Positions 1 through 12,643 of a stretch of DNA of 64,000 bases are shown here, in pieces. Under the pieces are notes generated by a model that was not told where the DNA came from, ran no database searches, and worked only from the letters and a program-made list of their open reading frames with translations. The DNA is from Siphonodentalium dalli (Eukaryota > Mollusca > Scaphopoda > Gadilida > Siphonodentaliidae): the NCBI GenBank assembly GCA_032622095.1, contig CP136069.1, forward strand, positions 9,936,036 to 10,000,035, written 5' to 3'. A program made the position numbers and the translations under genes. Within the stretch, counting starts at the first letter, position 1. Every line of letters starts with the position of its first letter.

Positions 1-301
1 AAATAGTAATTTGCGAGCGTTAATTCGGATTATGCATCTTTAAATATGTGTACCTTATTGAAATAATTGTGTTGAACTTATTATCTCAACATTTCCCTCC
101 AAAAAAAATGAATCATTCGGAACTTGTATTATTTGTCGTCTGCTTATTTTCCCCACCAGATGAATAATATACCATTCCGATGTATCCTTTTATAAATGAG
201 TGGTACAATCCATTTAGTATAGAAATGGTTAAATGTGCAACCAGGTAGAACAATACTCATTTTTTCAATCATAAATTAGTTAGAAGTGATGACATATGGC
301 C
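1..301. other. AT-rich non-coding flank
   Basis: No convincing coding segment. The first 20 bases are the reverse complement of part of the MITE at 1951-2354 (its CGCTCGCAAAT...AAATTACTATTT stretch), so the window may open inside the tail of another copy of that family. Confidence 0.4.
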
Positions 302-640
302 ATGATAGATCATGTGATGTCATGCTTGAGTGATAGATCATGCCATGTATCTCTACTCTGGCCATGCCCGTAGATATCATATTCCACCAGTACAAAACCT
401 GGGAACGTTTTGGTGTTCTGGCGGGGAACTTTACAACATTGATAGCGTAATAGTGTATTTCACTTTATATACATGTATGTGAAGGTCCCAGCTCGAGATT
501 GCATGATTGATGTGACTTTTGTTGGCCGATTTCGCTCTGCATAGCTTACAATCATGAAATTTCCTTGGGCATATTTTAATTAATGGCATTCAATGGCCAG
601 ATACCGACCTTCAAAAGGGAAAGTGTTAACACAATTTGGA
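302..640 (+). mobile_element. End of a dispersed element, also present at 59.8-60.2 kb
   Basis: The segment starts with GATCATGCCATG, then TCTCTACTCTGG and GCCCGTAGATATCAT, and continues through ACCTGGGAACG, GGGGAACTTTA and CCAGCTCGAGAT to ACAATCATGAAATTTCC. The same ordered blocks occur at about 59795-60015 in the same orientation, and the first 110 bp recur inverted at 60204-60095. No ORF is seen. It is best read as one end of a non-autonomous DNA element whose terminal repeat starts near 302. The other end is not recognisable here. Confidence 0.6.
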
Positions 641-869
641 TTTTTTCATCATGGCAAAAATTCCAATGATTGTTTGTGATAAAGAGCGTCTATGCTTCCA
701 TCGTATATCATAAAGAGCGTTTTAACTTAAGATTGTTACGTAAAATGTATGGATGCTTTCCTGGACTTTCCCGATGCCTCTGCCATGCCAATAATGGTGT
801 TTGGCAGTGTTTTCCCTATTTTATATGCCTGGTAACTTGTTAAGCTGAAAATCCAATTTTCTCTAAAAA
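641..869. other. Intergenic, with two ATAAAGAGCG motifs
   Basis: No coding signal. The motif ATAAAGAGCGT occurs twice (about 678 and 708). It recurs in the dispersed repeats at 15.4, 47.3 and 53.4 kb. Confidence 0.35.
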
Positions 870-1494
870 AATCCCTCTTCAAATGTCATTTTAACACATA
901 TCCAGAATCTGTCGGAAATCCCACTATATTGCAACGGAAAGGCCGTTACGTGTGTAACATATATGGACATGCCCTTGGCTCGAGTGTATTCACAATTTGA
1001 ACGTAGAGAGTATTGATTTTGACACCCCGCTCTCAGTCTATGTACGTCTAGTTGTTTAAGTTGATGATCACTAGTTGCCAAAAATATGTACGCCAAGTTG
1101 TGATGATGGGATTTGTGTGCAAAGACGAACCCATGAATTAGGTATCCATATTATAGATACTCGGCCTCCCGATGGTCATTATTAACCTTCAATCACAAGA
1201 GAAAGGTACTGTTCCGCTCCACATCCGTTTTCCGAATCTGGGATAGGGACCCAGCCCATCAAAACTGCTTCAAATGACAATTTTACTCAGTTTTCCTGAT
1301 CTATCTTTTCTTATCAATGTTCCGTATCATGATTATAAAAGCATTCCCACTGTTATATACCAACAGCACTGTAAAGTTTCAAAACAATTCTTCAATAAAT
1401 GTGGGCTGTACGGTATGCTGATGGATTGACATTTTAAATCCAATATGGCTTCAGGTGCCCATGTTTGTTTTAAACAAATTTTGCGGAACAATGA

Positions 1495-1885
1495 AGGCTC
1501 CCATCTAGAGGTCACGTCGAAGATCCATATGGAGTTCGGTGACGATTGGATGAGAAATGTGACCTGTAAGGTGTGCTAAAGGATTTGGTCATACAAAGAG
1601 TAAAATCCAAGATGGCCAAAATGGCAGCCATTTATTTTACAAAATTTGGGAAAAATCGAAGGCACCCATCGAGAGGTCACAACGAAGATCCATATACAGA
1701 TTGGTGATGATCGGATGAATGATAAGCTCTGCATTTTGTGTTAAAGGATTTAGTAATGCAAAGAGTAATATCCAAGATGGCTGCCAGTGGCCATATTTTT
1801 CATAAAAAATCATTCCAATTTGTCAGCTCCCATCTATAGATGATCCTCGACCCATATACCGAATAGCGTTGAAATCGGTCAATGT
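1495..1885. repeat. About 174-bp tandem repeat, two and a third copies
   Basis: Copies start near 1495, 1665 and 1828. Shared blocks are CTCCCATCTAGAGGTCAC or CACCCATCGAGAGGTCAC, then GAAGATCCATAT, GATTGGATGA or GATCGGATGA, AAAGGATTT and TCCAAGATGGC. The third copy is truncated. It lies inside the 2.1-kb element and has no coding content. Confidence 0.65.
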
Positions 1886-1950
1886 TTGTTTTAACACATT
1901 TGTTTTATTTTATTACAGTTTTTTAATAGTCTATTTTTATTTGAAGAGTT

Positions 1951-2354
1951 AAAAGTACTCAATCCGAAATGTCGCTCGCAAATCTGCGCAAATTACTATT
2001 TCCTTGGCATCGGCGGTAAAGATATTTGATTCGGGTCGCGGAACCGACCCATCAAAGCTCAGAGTGATCGGATATCGATGTTTGAATTCTATTATTAAAA
2101 TTTTAGGTGACCCACTAAATAGTCGACAAGAAGACTTATCTGAACAAATCGCGGATGAAGATGGATAACTCTAAAAACAAGTGACTTTTTGTGTCAGATA
2201 TTTGACAATAACATGTTTTGGGCAATTTTATACTATAGTTGACTGTGATTAACATTAGTTTTTGGCAATTACTCGATTTTTATAGCTGAAGCGGCATTTA
2301 AACAAAAAATGTTGTTGTTGGAATCTGATGACATGGATCGGATTGAGTACATTT
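1951..2354. mobile_element. MITE, family shared with 42545-43017
   Basis: The left end AAGTACTCAATCCG pairs with the right end CGGATTGAGTACATT. Internal blocks GATATTTGATTCGGGTCG, CCCATCAAAGCTCAGAG and GATGGATAACTCTAAAA recur in the 473-bp copy at 42.5 kb. It is about 404 bp, has no ORF, and sits inside the 2.1-kb element. Confidence 0.75.
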
Positions 2355-3066
2355 ACGTAAAGAGTTTACATTTATTTGAAGAATCTATTATTGTGTTATG
2401 CTTTCATTTACACCAGGTTGAATAAATGATTTTAATAGAACTATTTAAATACGAGCCTTTCTATGCCAATGTGCATTGATAGATCCTTGAGCATTTATAA
2501 ATTAGCAAGCTGACATTTTTATTACCCCTTGGTGTCATTCCTCATTATTAACTGCTGGTGAACTCAAACCCCCTAACAAGGGTTGAGTGCATACATATTA
2601 AATAAAAGAAGCATTCTTAAAACCTTCTGTCCCATTTATTTTGAAGAAAAATGACTCTAGGAACAAAAGGAAAAATGTGTAAACAGGGCTGCAGAATCAA
2701 CCACCGCCCCGCCTAGTGTTCGGAAAACAATTGCAGACCCCACCCCTGACCTATACACAATTTTCTCAGAGAATACAACATATATCCTCAACCCCCAAAT
2801 ACAGTTTTGTTACATGCGATGTCGAATAAAAGTAGCTAAATAGTATCGGAATACATTGTTTGATTCAGGCAGAGTCTATAAGTTCAATGACGTGACATTT
2901 CAAAGACATTGTTATGTTTAAGTGGGACGAAAGGAACATATCATTACTGTACGATTCCTGTATAACATCGCAACTAGTATTGTCGTCGTACACAACTAGG
3001 CGTACATAGACTGACGAGCGGGGTGTCCAAATAAATACTCTCTACTTTTAAATTGTGAATACACGG

Positions 3067-4010
3067 GACATGACAATCTGCGGGATGGGATGGGATATGG
3101 GACAAAACGACAATCTGCGGGACAGAATTTCAAATTGCGTGGGACGGCCGATATCTCGAGGAATACAGGGCGTAGGGGGCTCATTTTGGTGTCTAACGAA
3201 AGGCCCGCATTCGCCCTATCCACACATATTAACTCCGCTACACCAGAAGTTGCATTATTTGATCGACAACTGACCTAACATGGGGTGGAATTTGGGATAG
3301 CATGACAATCTGCGGGACGGGATTTTCAAATTGCGTGGGACGGCCGATATCTCGAGGAATACAGCGCGTAGAGGGCTCCTTTTGGTGTCCACATTCGCCC
3401 TATCCACATATTAACCCCGTCACTGACCGGACACCGGAAGGTACATTATTCGGTCGACAACTGACCTAACATAAAATGCCAGAAACACGAAAAACTGCGT
3501 TCGACATTAATGTTTAGAATTTAGATTTCTCGATGAATACACTAGAAAACAACAAGTTTGAGGTATCAAATAACGCAGTGGAATACTGTACATTCGTTTT
3601 TAGCTACAATATGGCTGTTTTATTGCGAATATTGTAATGGCGAACACGCAAACACGCTCCGATAAAACAGCTAAAAATAGACTCGATGTTTACAATTACA
3701 GGATCGATTTCAGCCGGTATATTCAATATAATGGGGCGTATAGTATATCAAAATGTAGAATTAGACACAGGGAATGTATTTTTTCCAAATGGGTCCAACA
3801 GGCGGTGAAATTGTTGCAGAAATTCGCTCCAAGATATTCGCACTTATTTTTATTTCAGTTGTGACTAAAAGCCCAGATACCGGAGCCCAGCGACTAAAAG
3901 CCAAGTTACAAAATAGATCAACTGGTTTGAACGAATGAATATGTCAATGGTAACACTATTCAAAAGAATATTCAAATCAAATAGTGTTTATAGACTTAAA
4001 AACTTATGTG
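3067..4010 (+). repeat. Unique part of left arm with a 200-bp direct duplication
   Basis: Two diverged copies of about 190 bp (about 3108-3290 and 3308-3475) share GACAATCTGCGGGAC, CGTGGGACGGCCGATATCTC, TTTTGGTGTC and TCGACAACTGACCTAACAT. The mirror copies are at 10140-10345 and 10346-10550. The rest (3480-4010) includes a 75-codon ORF at 3637-3864, which is duplicated inverted at 9750-9977. I do not recognise it, and it has no splice or promoter context, so I do not call a gene. Confidence 0.7.
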
Positions 4011-7000
4011 TCCGCCATTCATATATGCGGTGAAGTTCTCATATTATCTCCCAGTAATACGCGGTGGAGGTTCTCATATGAACATATTATCTGCCGGTCA
4101 TACATGGTGGAGGTTCATATTATCCGCCGGTCATACGCGAGGGAAGTTTTCTTATTATCCTCCAGTCATACGCTGGGGAGGTTCTGATATGAACATATTA
4201 TCTGCCGGTCATATGCGGTGGAGGTTCATATTATCCACCGGTCATACGCGAGGGAGGTTCTCATATTGTCCTCCGGTCACACGATGGGGAGGTTCTCATA
4301 TGAACATATTAACTGCCGGTCATACGCGAGGGAGGTTCTCATATCATCCACCGGTTATACGTGAGGGAGGTTCTCATATTGTCATCCGGTCATACATACA
4401 TGTAGGGGAGGTTCTCATATGAACATATTATCTGCCGGTCATACGCGGTGGAGGTTCATATTATCCGCCGGTCATACGCGAGGGAGGTTCTCATATTATC
4501 CTCCGGTCATACGTGGGGGAGGTTCTGATATGAACATATTATTCGCTGGTTATACGTGGTGGAGGTTCATGTTATCCACCGGTCATATGCGAGGGAGGTT
4601 CTCATATTATCCTCCGGTCATACATGGGGGAGGTTCTGATATGAACATATTATTCGCCGGTCATACGCGGTGGAGGTTCATATTATCCACCGATCATACA
4701 TGGTGGAGGTTCTCATATGAACATATTATCCACCGGTCATACGCGGTGGAGGTTCATATTATCCGCCGGTCATACGCAAGGGAAGTTCTCATATTATCCT
4801 CCGATCATATGTGGGGGAGGTTCTGATATGAACATATTATCCGCCGGTCATACGCGGTGGAGGTTTATATTATCCGCCGGTCATGTGCGAGGGAGGTTCT
4901 CATATTATCCACCGGTCATACGCGAGGGAGGTTCTCATATTATCCTCCGGTCATACGTTGGGGAGGTTCTCATATGAACATATTATCCGCCGGTCATACG
5001 CGGTGGAGGTTCATATTATCCGCCGGTCATACGCGAGGGAAGTTTTCTTATTATCCTCCAGTCATACGCGGGGGAGGTTCTGATATGAACATATTATTCG
5101 CCGGTCATACGCAGTGGAGGTTCATACTATCCACCGGTCATACATGGTGGAAGTTCACATATGAACATATAATCCGCAGGTAATACGCGGTGGAGGTTCA
5201 TATTATCTGCCGGTCATACACGGTGGAGGTTATCATATGAACATATTATTCGCCGGTCATACGCAGTGGAGGTTCATATTATCCACCGGTCATACACGGT
5301 GGAAGTTCTCATATGAACATATTATCCGCCAGTCATACGCGGTGGAGGTTCATATTATCTGCCGGTCATACACGGTGGAGGTTCTCATATGAACATATTA
5401 TCCACCGGTCATACGCAGTGGAGGTTCATATTATCCACCGGTCATACACGGTGGAAGTTCTCATATGCACATATTATCCGCCAGTCATACGCGGTGGAGG
5501 TTCATATTATCTGCCGGTCATACACGGTGGAGGTTCTCATATGAACATATTATCCGCCGGTCATACGCGGTGGAGGTTCATATTATCCGCCGGTCATGCG
5601 CGAGGGAGGTTCTCATATTATCCACCGGTCATACGCGAGGGAGGTTCTCATATTATCCTCCGGTCATACGTTGGGGAGGTTCTCATATGAACATATTATC
5701 CGCCGGTCATACGCGGTGGAGGTTCATATTATCCGCCGGTCATACGCGAGGGAAGTTTTCTAATTATCCTCCAGTCATACGCGGGGGAGGTTCTGATATG
5801 AACATATTATCTGGCGGTCATATGCGGTGGAGGTTCATATTATCCACCGGTCATACGCGAGGGAGGTTCTCATATTATCCTCCGGTCATACGATGGGGGG
5901 GGGGTTCTCATATGAACATATTAACTGTCGGTCATACGCGAGGGAGGTTCTCATATTATCCACCGGTTATACGTGAGGGAGGTTCTCATATTATCATCCG
6001 GTCATACATAGGGGAGGTTCTCATATGAACATATTATCTGCCGGTCATACGCAGTGGAGATTCATATTATCCGCCGGTCATACGCGAGGGAGGTTCTCAT
6101 ATTATCCTCCGGTCATACGTGGGGGAGGTTCTGATATGAACATATTATTCGCTGGTCATACGCGGTGGAGGTTCATGTTATCCACCGGTCATATGCGAGG
6201 GAGGTTCTCATATTATCCTCCGGTCATACATGGGGGAGGTTCTCATATGAACATATTATCCGCCAGTCATACGCGGTGGAGGTTCATATTATCTGCCGGT
6301 CATACACGGTGGAGGTTCTCATATGAACATATTATCCACCGGTCATACGCAGTGGAGGTTCATATTATCCACCGGTCATACGCAGTGGAGGTTCATATTA
6401 TCCACCGGTCATACGCGAGGGAGGTTCTCATATTATCCTCCGGTCATACGCGAGGGAGGTTCTCATATTATCCTCCGGTCATACGTGGGGGAGGTTCTGA
6501 TATGAACATATTATTCGCTGGTCATACGCGATGGAGGTTCATGTTATCCACCGGTCATATGCGAGGGAGGTTCTCATATTATCCTCCGGTCATACATGGG
6601 GGAGGTTCTCATATGAACATATTATCCGCCAGTCATACGCGGTGGAGGTTCATATTATCTGCCGGTCATACACGGTGGAGGTTCTCATATGAACATATTA
6701 TCCACCGGTCATACGCAGTGGAGGTTCATATTATCCACCGATCATACGCAGTGGAGGTTCATATTATCCACCGGTCATACACGGTGGAAGTTCTCATATG
6801 AACATATTATCCGCCAGTCATACGCGGTGGAGGTTCATATTATCTGCCGGTCATATGCGAGGGAAGTTCTCATATTATCCTCTGATCATATGTGGGGGAG
6901 GTTCTGATATGAACATATTATCCGCCGGTCATACACGGTGGGGGTTCATATTATCCGCCGGTCATACGCGAGGGAGGTTCTCATATTTTCCACCGGTCAT

Positions 7001-7414
7001 ACGCGAGGGAGGTTCTTATATTATCCTCCGGTCATACGGTGGGGAGGTTCTCATATGAACATATTATCCGCCGGTCATACGCGGTGGAGGTTCATATTAT
7101 CCGCCGGTCATACGCGAGGGAGGTTCTCATATTATCCTCCGGTCATACGTTGGGGAGGTTCTCATATGAACATATTATCCGCCGGTCATACGCGGTGGAG
7201 GTTCATATTATCCGCCGATCATACGCGAGGGAGGTTCTCATATTATCCTTCGGTCATATGTGGGGGAGGTTCTGATATGAACATATTATCCGCCGGTCAT
7301 ACGCGGTGGAGGTTCATATTATCAACCGGTCATACGCGAGGGAAGTTCTCATTTTATCCTCCGATCATACGCGGGGGAGGTTCTGATATGAACATATTAT
7401 CTGCCGGTCATATC
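4011..7414 (+). repeat. Minisatellite, three monomers in a 111-bp higher-order unit (forward block)
   Basis: The monomers are about 33, 35 and 43 bp. All are built on CGGTCATACGCG-GGAGGTTC-TCATATTATCC. The 43-bp type adds ATATGAACATATTATCC. The three in order make 111 bp, or 37 codons, so several frames stay open for up to 258 codons with a repeating peptide. Order varies in the inner part (pairs of 33-mers, tandem 35-mers), showing local expansion. I do not regard the ORFs as genes: the period is divisible by three, and unrelated peptides are open in other frames. Confidence 0.9.
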
Positions 7415-9605
7415 CTCCCTCGGGTGTGACCGGTGGATAATATGAGAACCTCCCTCGCATATGACCGGCAGATAATATGTTCATATGAGAACCTCCACCG
7501 CATATGACCGGTGGATAATATGAACCTCCACCGCGTATGACCGGCAGATAATATGTTCATATCAGAACCTCCCACACCTATGACCGAAGGATAATATGAG
7601 AACTTCCCTCGCGGATAATATGAACCTCCACCGCGTATGACCGGCGGATAATATGTTCATATGAGAACCTCCACCACGTATGACCGGCGGATAATATGTT
7701 CATATGAGAACCTCCACTGCGTATGACCGGCGGATAATATGTTCATATGAGAACCTCCCCTACGTATGACCGGTGGATAATATGAACCTCCACCGTGTAT
7801 GACCGGCGGATAATATGTTCATATCAGAACCTCCCCCACATATGACCGAAGGATAATATGAGAACCTCCCTCACGTATGATCGGCGGATAATATGAACCT
7901 CCACCGCGTATGACCGGCGGATAATATGTTCATATGAGAACCTCCCCAACGTATGACCGGAGGATAATATGAGAACCTCCCTCATGTATGACCGGTGGAT
8001 AATATGAGAACCTCCCTCGTGCATGACCGGTGGATAATATGAACCTCCACCGCGTATGACCGGCGGATATTATGTTCATATGAGAACCTCCACCGTGTAT
8101 GACCGGCAGATAATATGAACCTCCACCGCGTATGACTGGCGGATAATATGTTCATATGAGAACTTCCACCGTGTATGACCGGTGGATAATATGAACCTCC
8201 ACTGCGTATGACCGGAGGATAATATGTTCATATGAGAACCTCCACCGTGTATGACCGGCAGATAATATGAACCTCCACCGCGTATGACTGGCGGATAATA
8301 TGTTCATATGAGAACTTCAACCGTGTATGACCGGTGGATAATATGAACCTCCACTGCGTATGACCGGCGAATAATATGTTCATATGAGAACCTCCACCGT
8401 GTATGACCGGCAGATAATATGAACCTCCACCGCGTATTACTGGCGGATTATATGTTCATATGAGAACTTCCACCATGTATGACCGGTGGATAGTATGAAC
8501 CTCTACTGCGTATGACCGGCGAATAATATGTTCATATCAGAACCTCCCCCGCGTATGACTGGAGGATAATAAGAAAACTTCCCTCGCGTATGACCGGCGG
8601 ATAATATGAACCTCCACCGCGTATGACCGGCGGATAATATGTTCATATGAGAACCTCCCCAACGTATGACCGGAGGATAATATGAGAACCTCCCTCGCGT
8701 ATGACCGGTGGATAATATGAGAACCTCCCTCGCGCATGACCGGCGGATAATATGAACCTCCACCGCGTATGACCGGCGGATAATATGTTCATATCAGAAC
8801 CTCCCCCACATATGATCGGAGGATAATATGAGAACTTCCCTTGCGTATGACCGGCGGATAATATGAACCTCCACCGCGTATGACCGGTGGATAATATGTT
8901 CATATGAGAACCTCCACCGTGTATGACCGGTGGATAATATGAACCTCCACCGCGTATGACCGGCGAATAATATGTTCATATCAGAACCTCCCCCATGTAT
9001 GACCGGAGGATAATATGAGAACCTCCCTCGCATATGACCGGTGGATAACATGAACCTCCACCACGTATGACCAGCGAATAATATGTTCATATCAGAACCT
9101 CCCCCACGTATGACCGGAGGATAATATGAGAACCTCCCTCGCGTATGACCGGCGGATAATATGAACCTCCACCGCGTATGACCGGCAGATAATATGTTCA
9201 TATGAGAACCTCCCCTATGTATGACCGGATGATAATATGAGAACCTCCCTCACGTATAACCGGTGGATAATATGAGAACCTCCCTCGCGTATGACCGGCA
9301 GTTAATATGTTCATATGAGAACCTCCCCATCGTATGACCGGAGGATAATATGAGAACCTCCCTCGCGTATGACCGGTGGATAATATGAACCTCCACCGCA
9401 TATGACCGGCAGATAATATGTTCATATCAGAACCTCCCCAGCGTATGACTGGAGGATAATAAGAAAACTTCCCTCGCGTATGACCGGCGGATAATATGAA
9501 CCTCCACCATGTATGACCGGCAGATAATATGTTCATATGAGAACCTCCACCGCGTATTACTGGGAGATAATATGAGAACTTCACCGCATATATGAATGGC
9601 GGACA
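7415..9605 (-). repeat. Same minisatellite, inverted block
   Basis: The array is the reverse complement of the block at 4011-7414. The switch happens near 7414-7424, where the GCCGGTCAT of a forward unit runs into CCTCCCTCGGG of a reversed unit. The outer 1.1-1.4 kb (about 8460-9605) mirrors 4011-5180 unit by unit. The inner part is about 1.2 kb shorter than in the left arm, so the arms have expanded or contracted independently near the centre. Confidence 0.9.
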
Positions 9606-10670
9606 CATAAGTTTTTAAGTCTATAAACACTATTTGATTTGAATATTCTTTTGAATAGTCTTATCATTGACATATTCATTCGTTCAAACCAGTTGATCTA
9701 TTTTGTAACTTGGCTTTTAGTCGCTGGGCTCCGGTATCTGGGCTTTTAGTCACAACTGAAATACAAATAAGTGCGAATATCTTGGAGCGAATTTCTGCAA
9801 CAATTTCACCGCCTGTTGGACCCATTTGGAAAAAATACATTCCCTGTGTCTAATTCTACATTTTGATATACTATACGCCCCATTATATTGAATATACCGG
9901 CTGAAATCGATCCTGTAATTGTAAACATCGAGTCTATTTTTAGCTGTTTTATCGGAGCGTGTTTGCGTGTTCGCCATTACAATATTCGCAATAAAACAGC
10001 CATATTGTAGCTAAAAACGAATGTACAGTATTCCACTGCGTTATTTGATACCTAAAACTTGTTGTTTGCTAGTGTATTCATCGAGAAATCTAAATTCTAA
10101 ACATTAATGTCGAACGCAGTTTTTCGTGTTTCTGGCATTTCATGTTAGGTCAGTTGTCGACCGAATAATGTACCTTCCGGTGTCCGGTCAGTGACGGGGT
10201 TAATATGTTTGGATAGGGAGAATGTGGACCTTTCGTGAGACACCAAAAGGAGCCCTCTACGCGCTGTATTCCTCGAGATATCGGCCGTCCCACGCAATTT
10301 GAAAATCCCGTCCCGCAGATTGTCATGCTATCCCAAATTCCACCCCATGTTAGGTCAGTTGTCGATCAAATAATGCAACTTCTGGTGTCCGGTCAGTGGC
10401 GGGGTTAATATGTGTGGATAGGGCGAATGTGGGCCTTTCGTTAGACACCAAAATGAGCCCCCTACGCCCTGTATTCCTCGAGATATCGGCCGTCCCACGT
10501 AATTTGAAATTCTGTCCCGCAGATTGTCGTTTTGTCCCATATCCCATCCCATCCCGCAGATTGTCATGTCAAGGGCATGTCGATATATGTTGCACACATA
10601 ACGGCTTTTCCGTTGCAATATAGATGCTGGCTACATGTATGTGTTAAAATGACATTTGAAGAGGGAATTT
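7415..10670 (-). repeat. Right arm of the giant inverted repeat
   Basis: It holds the reversed minisatellite (to 9605), the unique arm segment (9606-10560) and the outer 100 bp (10567-10670). It lacks the 2.1-kb insertion and so preserves the ancestral arm. Beyond about 10670 similarity to the left flank drops to a few scattered matches, and no clear terminal target duplication is seen. Confidence 0.85.
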
Positions 10671-11049
10671 TTGCGAGAAATGTTTTTTCTGAAGTGATCA
10701 AAGGCCGCTTTTATTTATTAAACAGAGTCTTTGGCTCAAATGGAGCCCGCTTACGATCGGCAAATGTGTATGTACAATTTATAATTACGTTTATAGATGT
10801 GTTGCGACCGTATGTCCGTCTGAAACCTTAATTTTGTGGTGTTGTTGTGATATTTCTGTCACATTTACGTTCTAAAAATAGCATCTTTCGTCTTTTCGAA
10901 AACAACTTCCGATTTATTGTTTGTACGGTTTATACACTGTGATAGGGGATTCATGTGCAATATAGCATTGATATTTATTCAGCCGCGAATGACGTTGCGT
11001 TCCATGTAAACGGAGATGTGACATTAGGAATTTAGGGTACGATAAGATA
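10671..11049. other. No recognisable feature
   Basis: The flank of the big palindrome. There are short open frames only, with no splice-site pair, motif or repeat that I recognise. Confidence 0.4.
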
Positions 11050-11985
11050 TTTTATTTCCAATACACATATATAGTACACTAGAAGGTGACCCGACTTCGT
11101 CCGGTGTTTGACCTTGAATTGTCTATTTTGAAGGCCAAGGTCAGGTGGGGTCACGATTTGACCCGTCCAAAACACAGTGCCTGAACAAAAGTACCCGTCG
11201 AAATCCATCCGGTTTTACCCGATTTGACCTTGAATTGACCATTTTGAAGGTCAAGGTCAGGTGGGGTCCAACACCCCAAAAATGGTGGAAATCGGCCCAG
11301 CGGATACCGGGAAATCGACCCAGCGGATACCGAGATACCCTATGCATCAAATTTCGTCCGTAAAAATCCGCCAGTTTAACCCGATTTGATTTCCACTGAA
11401 GTATATAAACGCGCCTCATATACACACACGCTCATTAATTATCAAGTTTCAACGTAAAGATAAATTACCATCGGTGCCCGAGATATCGCCAAGACATCTG
11501 AAACATCTCAAATGCATCGGCCGGGTAAGAGTTAACGTGGTCTAACTGTATGACCTCTAACGACGTCATAGAAGTTACGCATCGTTTTTACCCTGATAGA
11601 AGATCGTACCACTTCTTCTTAATAATTGAGGCAGATAACTAAAACGGATACATACATATTATATATCGTTGGAAAGAGGAAACGCCACAGATTCTAACCG
11701 TGCAAATTATATGACTGGCATTTTATTATTCGCGCTATATCGAATCGATTTGTGAGCACCGAACTGAAATATATTAGCGCAAAACGGCGTAAAAACAGAT
11801 TTGACCTCGGCACGTGAAAAGTTGACCTCGCACGAACAAATTAATAGGCCTATGTTCATCGTGGCCCGAAAATACCCTCACGTACCAAGTTTCATCGAAA
11901 TTGGCGGAGTCGTTTTTGAGTCCATCGATTACACACAAACAAACACACAGATCTTTCAAAATATATAATAGATAATAATGATGAA
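11050..11985 (+). mobile_element. Dispersed retroposon-like repeat
   Basis: Two copies of TTTGACCTTGAATTG-then-TTTTGAAGG-CAAGGTCAGGTGGGGTC lie 117 bp apart (about 11108-11155 and 11225-11270), followed by a direct repeat of ATCG(G/A)CCCAGCGGATACCG. The distal end, 11885-11965, has CCAAGTTTCATCGAAATTGG, GTCGTTTTTGAGTCCATCG and then (CACAAA)n. This resembles the 3' tails of many invertebrate non-LTR or SINE-type retroposons. No reverse-transcriptase ORF remains. Assignment to a family is inference. Confidence 0.45.
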
Positions 11986-12437
11986 AATTATAGTTAATTC
12001 TGTCGTATATTGTGGGGGATGGCATAATCTGGCAAGACTGTCTTCCTGTCATCGCCAGTATGGTAAATATAGAAAGCAATAACTTATTGTAAGCCGTGCA
12101 CAGTGAGCCGTGCACATATTGTGTATACACATGTATGTAATTTATTAGTTTAGGGCTTAGTTCAAGAGTGTGTGGAAATGGATACTACACGAGGACTGAT
12201 CAATACCGTGTATATGATTCCAATTCAGATGATCGGAGAGTATTTTTGGCGGATGAGGTTACAGGGACTACTGATTCGTATAGGTTGACATTGAACGCGT
12301 TATGTGTACACTTAACGGGATATGTTTTGGGGGCAGTCTGGGCATCCTCGATTTTTTGCATTTGATATTATTAGAATATGCGCTTATCATTTTCTCTGTT
12401 ATGTGTTTTTTGAATACGAACATACTTTGATTTTCAG

Positions 12438-12517
12438 TCATAGTGTTATCTAAATTGTTCCATGAGGTTGGGAATGCTGAAATGGTAGCTGTTCAGAAAA
12501 TGAGGTTCATTATACAT
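12438..12517 (+). CDS. Weak candidate internal exon, unknown protein
   Basis: An acceptor TTTGATTTTCAG ends at 12437. Downstream, one frame reads IVLSKLFHEVGNAEMVAVQK and on to MRFIIH, with a possible donor GTAGTT at 12518 (alternative GTAGAT at 12531). An upstream open stretch at 12168-12365 lies in a different frame, and I could not join it. The peptide is not recognised. The evidence is only a good acceptor plus a plausible composition, so this may be chance. Confidence 0.2.
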
Positions 12518-12643
12518 GTAGTTCGGATATGTAGATTAACAGCGAGTTTGCCACACCCGTATATGACGGGAACTGGTACGGGAAAATCGGTGAACTTCGC
12601 CACAGTGACTCGCATATACTTTCATTGCACCACATATTATAAG

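Larger units (their letters stand above)
978..3066. mobile_element. 2.1-kb element with 80-bp terminal inverted repeats, nested in the left arm
   Basis: The terminal inverted repeats are about 978-1057 and 2993-3066. They share GTGTATTCACAATTT, GTAGAGAGTATT, ACACCCCGCTC and AGTCTATGTACG, about 85% alike. The right arm of the big palindrome gives the empty site: it reads straight from the GGGCATG block into TGTCATGTCAAG-type sequence with nothing inserted. No clear target-site duplication of more than one or two bases is seen. The interior has no transposase-like ORF, so the element is non-autonomous. It contains a 174-bp tandem repeat and a younger or co-opted MITE. Confidence 0.8.
870..7414 (+). 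repeat. Left arm of a giant inverted repeat
   Basis: Read on the minus strand, 870-977 matches 10567-10670 on the plus strand (shared TGACATTTGAAGAGGGA end and GGGCATGTCGATATATG-like block). After the nested insertion at 978-3066, the arm continues as 3067-4010, which is the reverse complement of about 9605-10560, and then as the minisatellite. The stretch 3637-3864 differs from its partner at 9750-9977 by about one base, so the two arms are recent duplicates or are kept alike by gene conversion. Short differences are visible elsewhere, for example a roughly 9-base gap near 3240. Confidence 0.85.

Noticed and set aside
4006-9630. Long ORFs with repeats such as RWRFILSAGHTRG on both arms
   Set aside because: They come from a tandem unit of 111 bp (37 codons). 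Several frames are open at once, and there is no splice, start or composition support.
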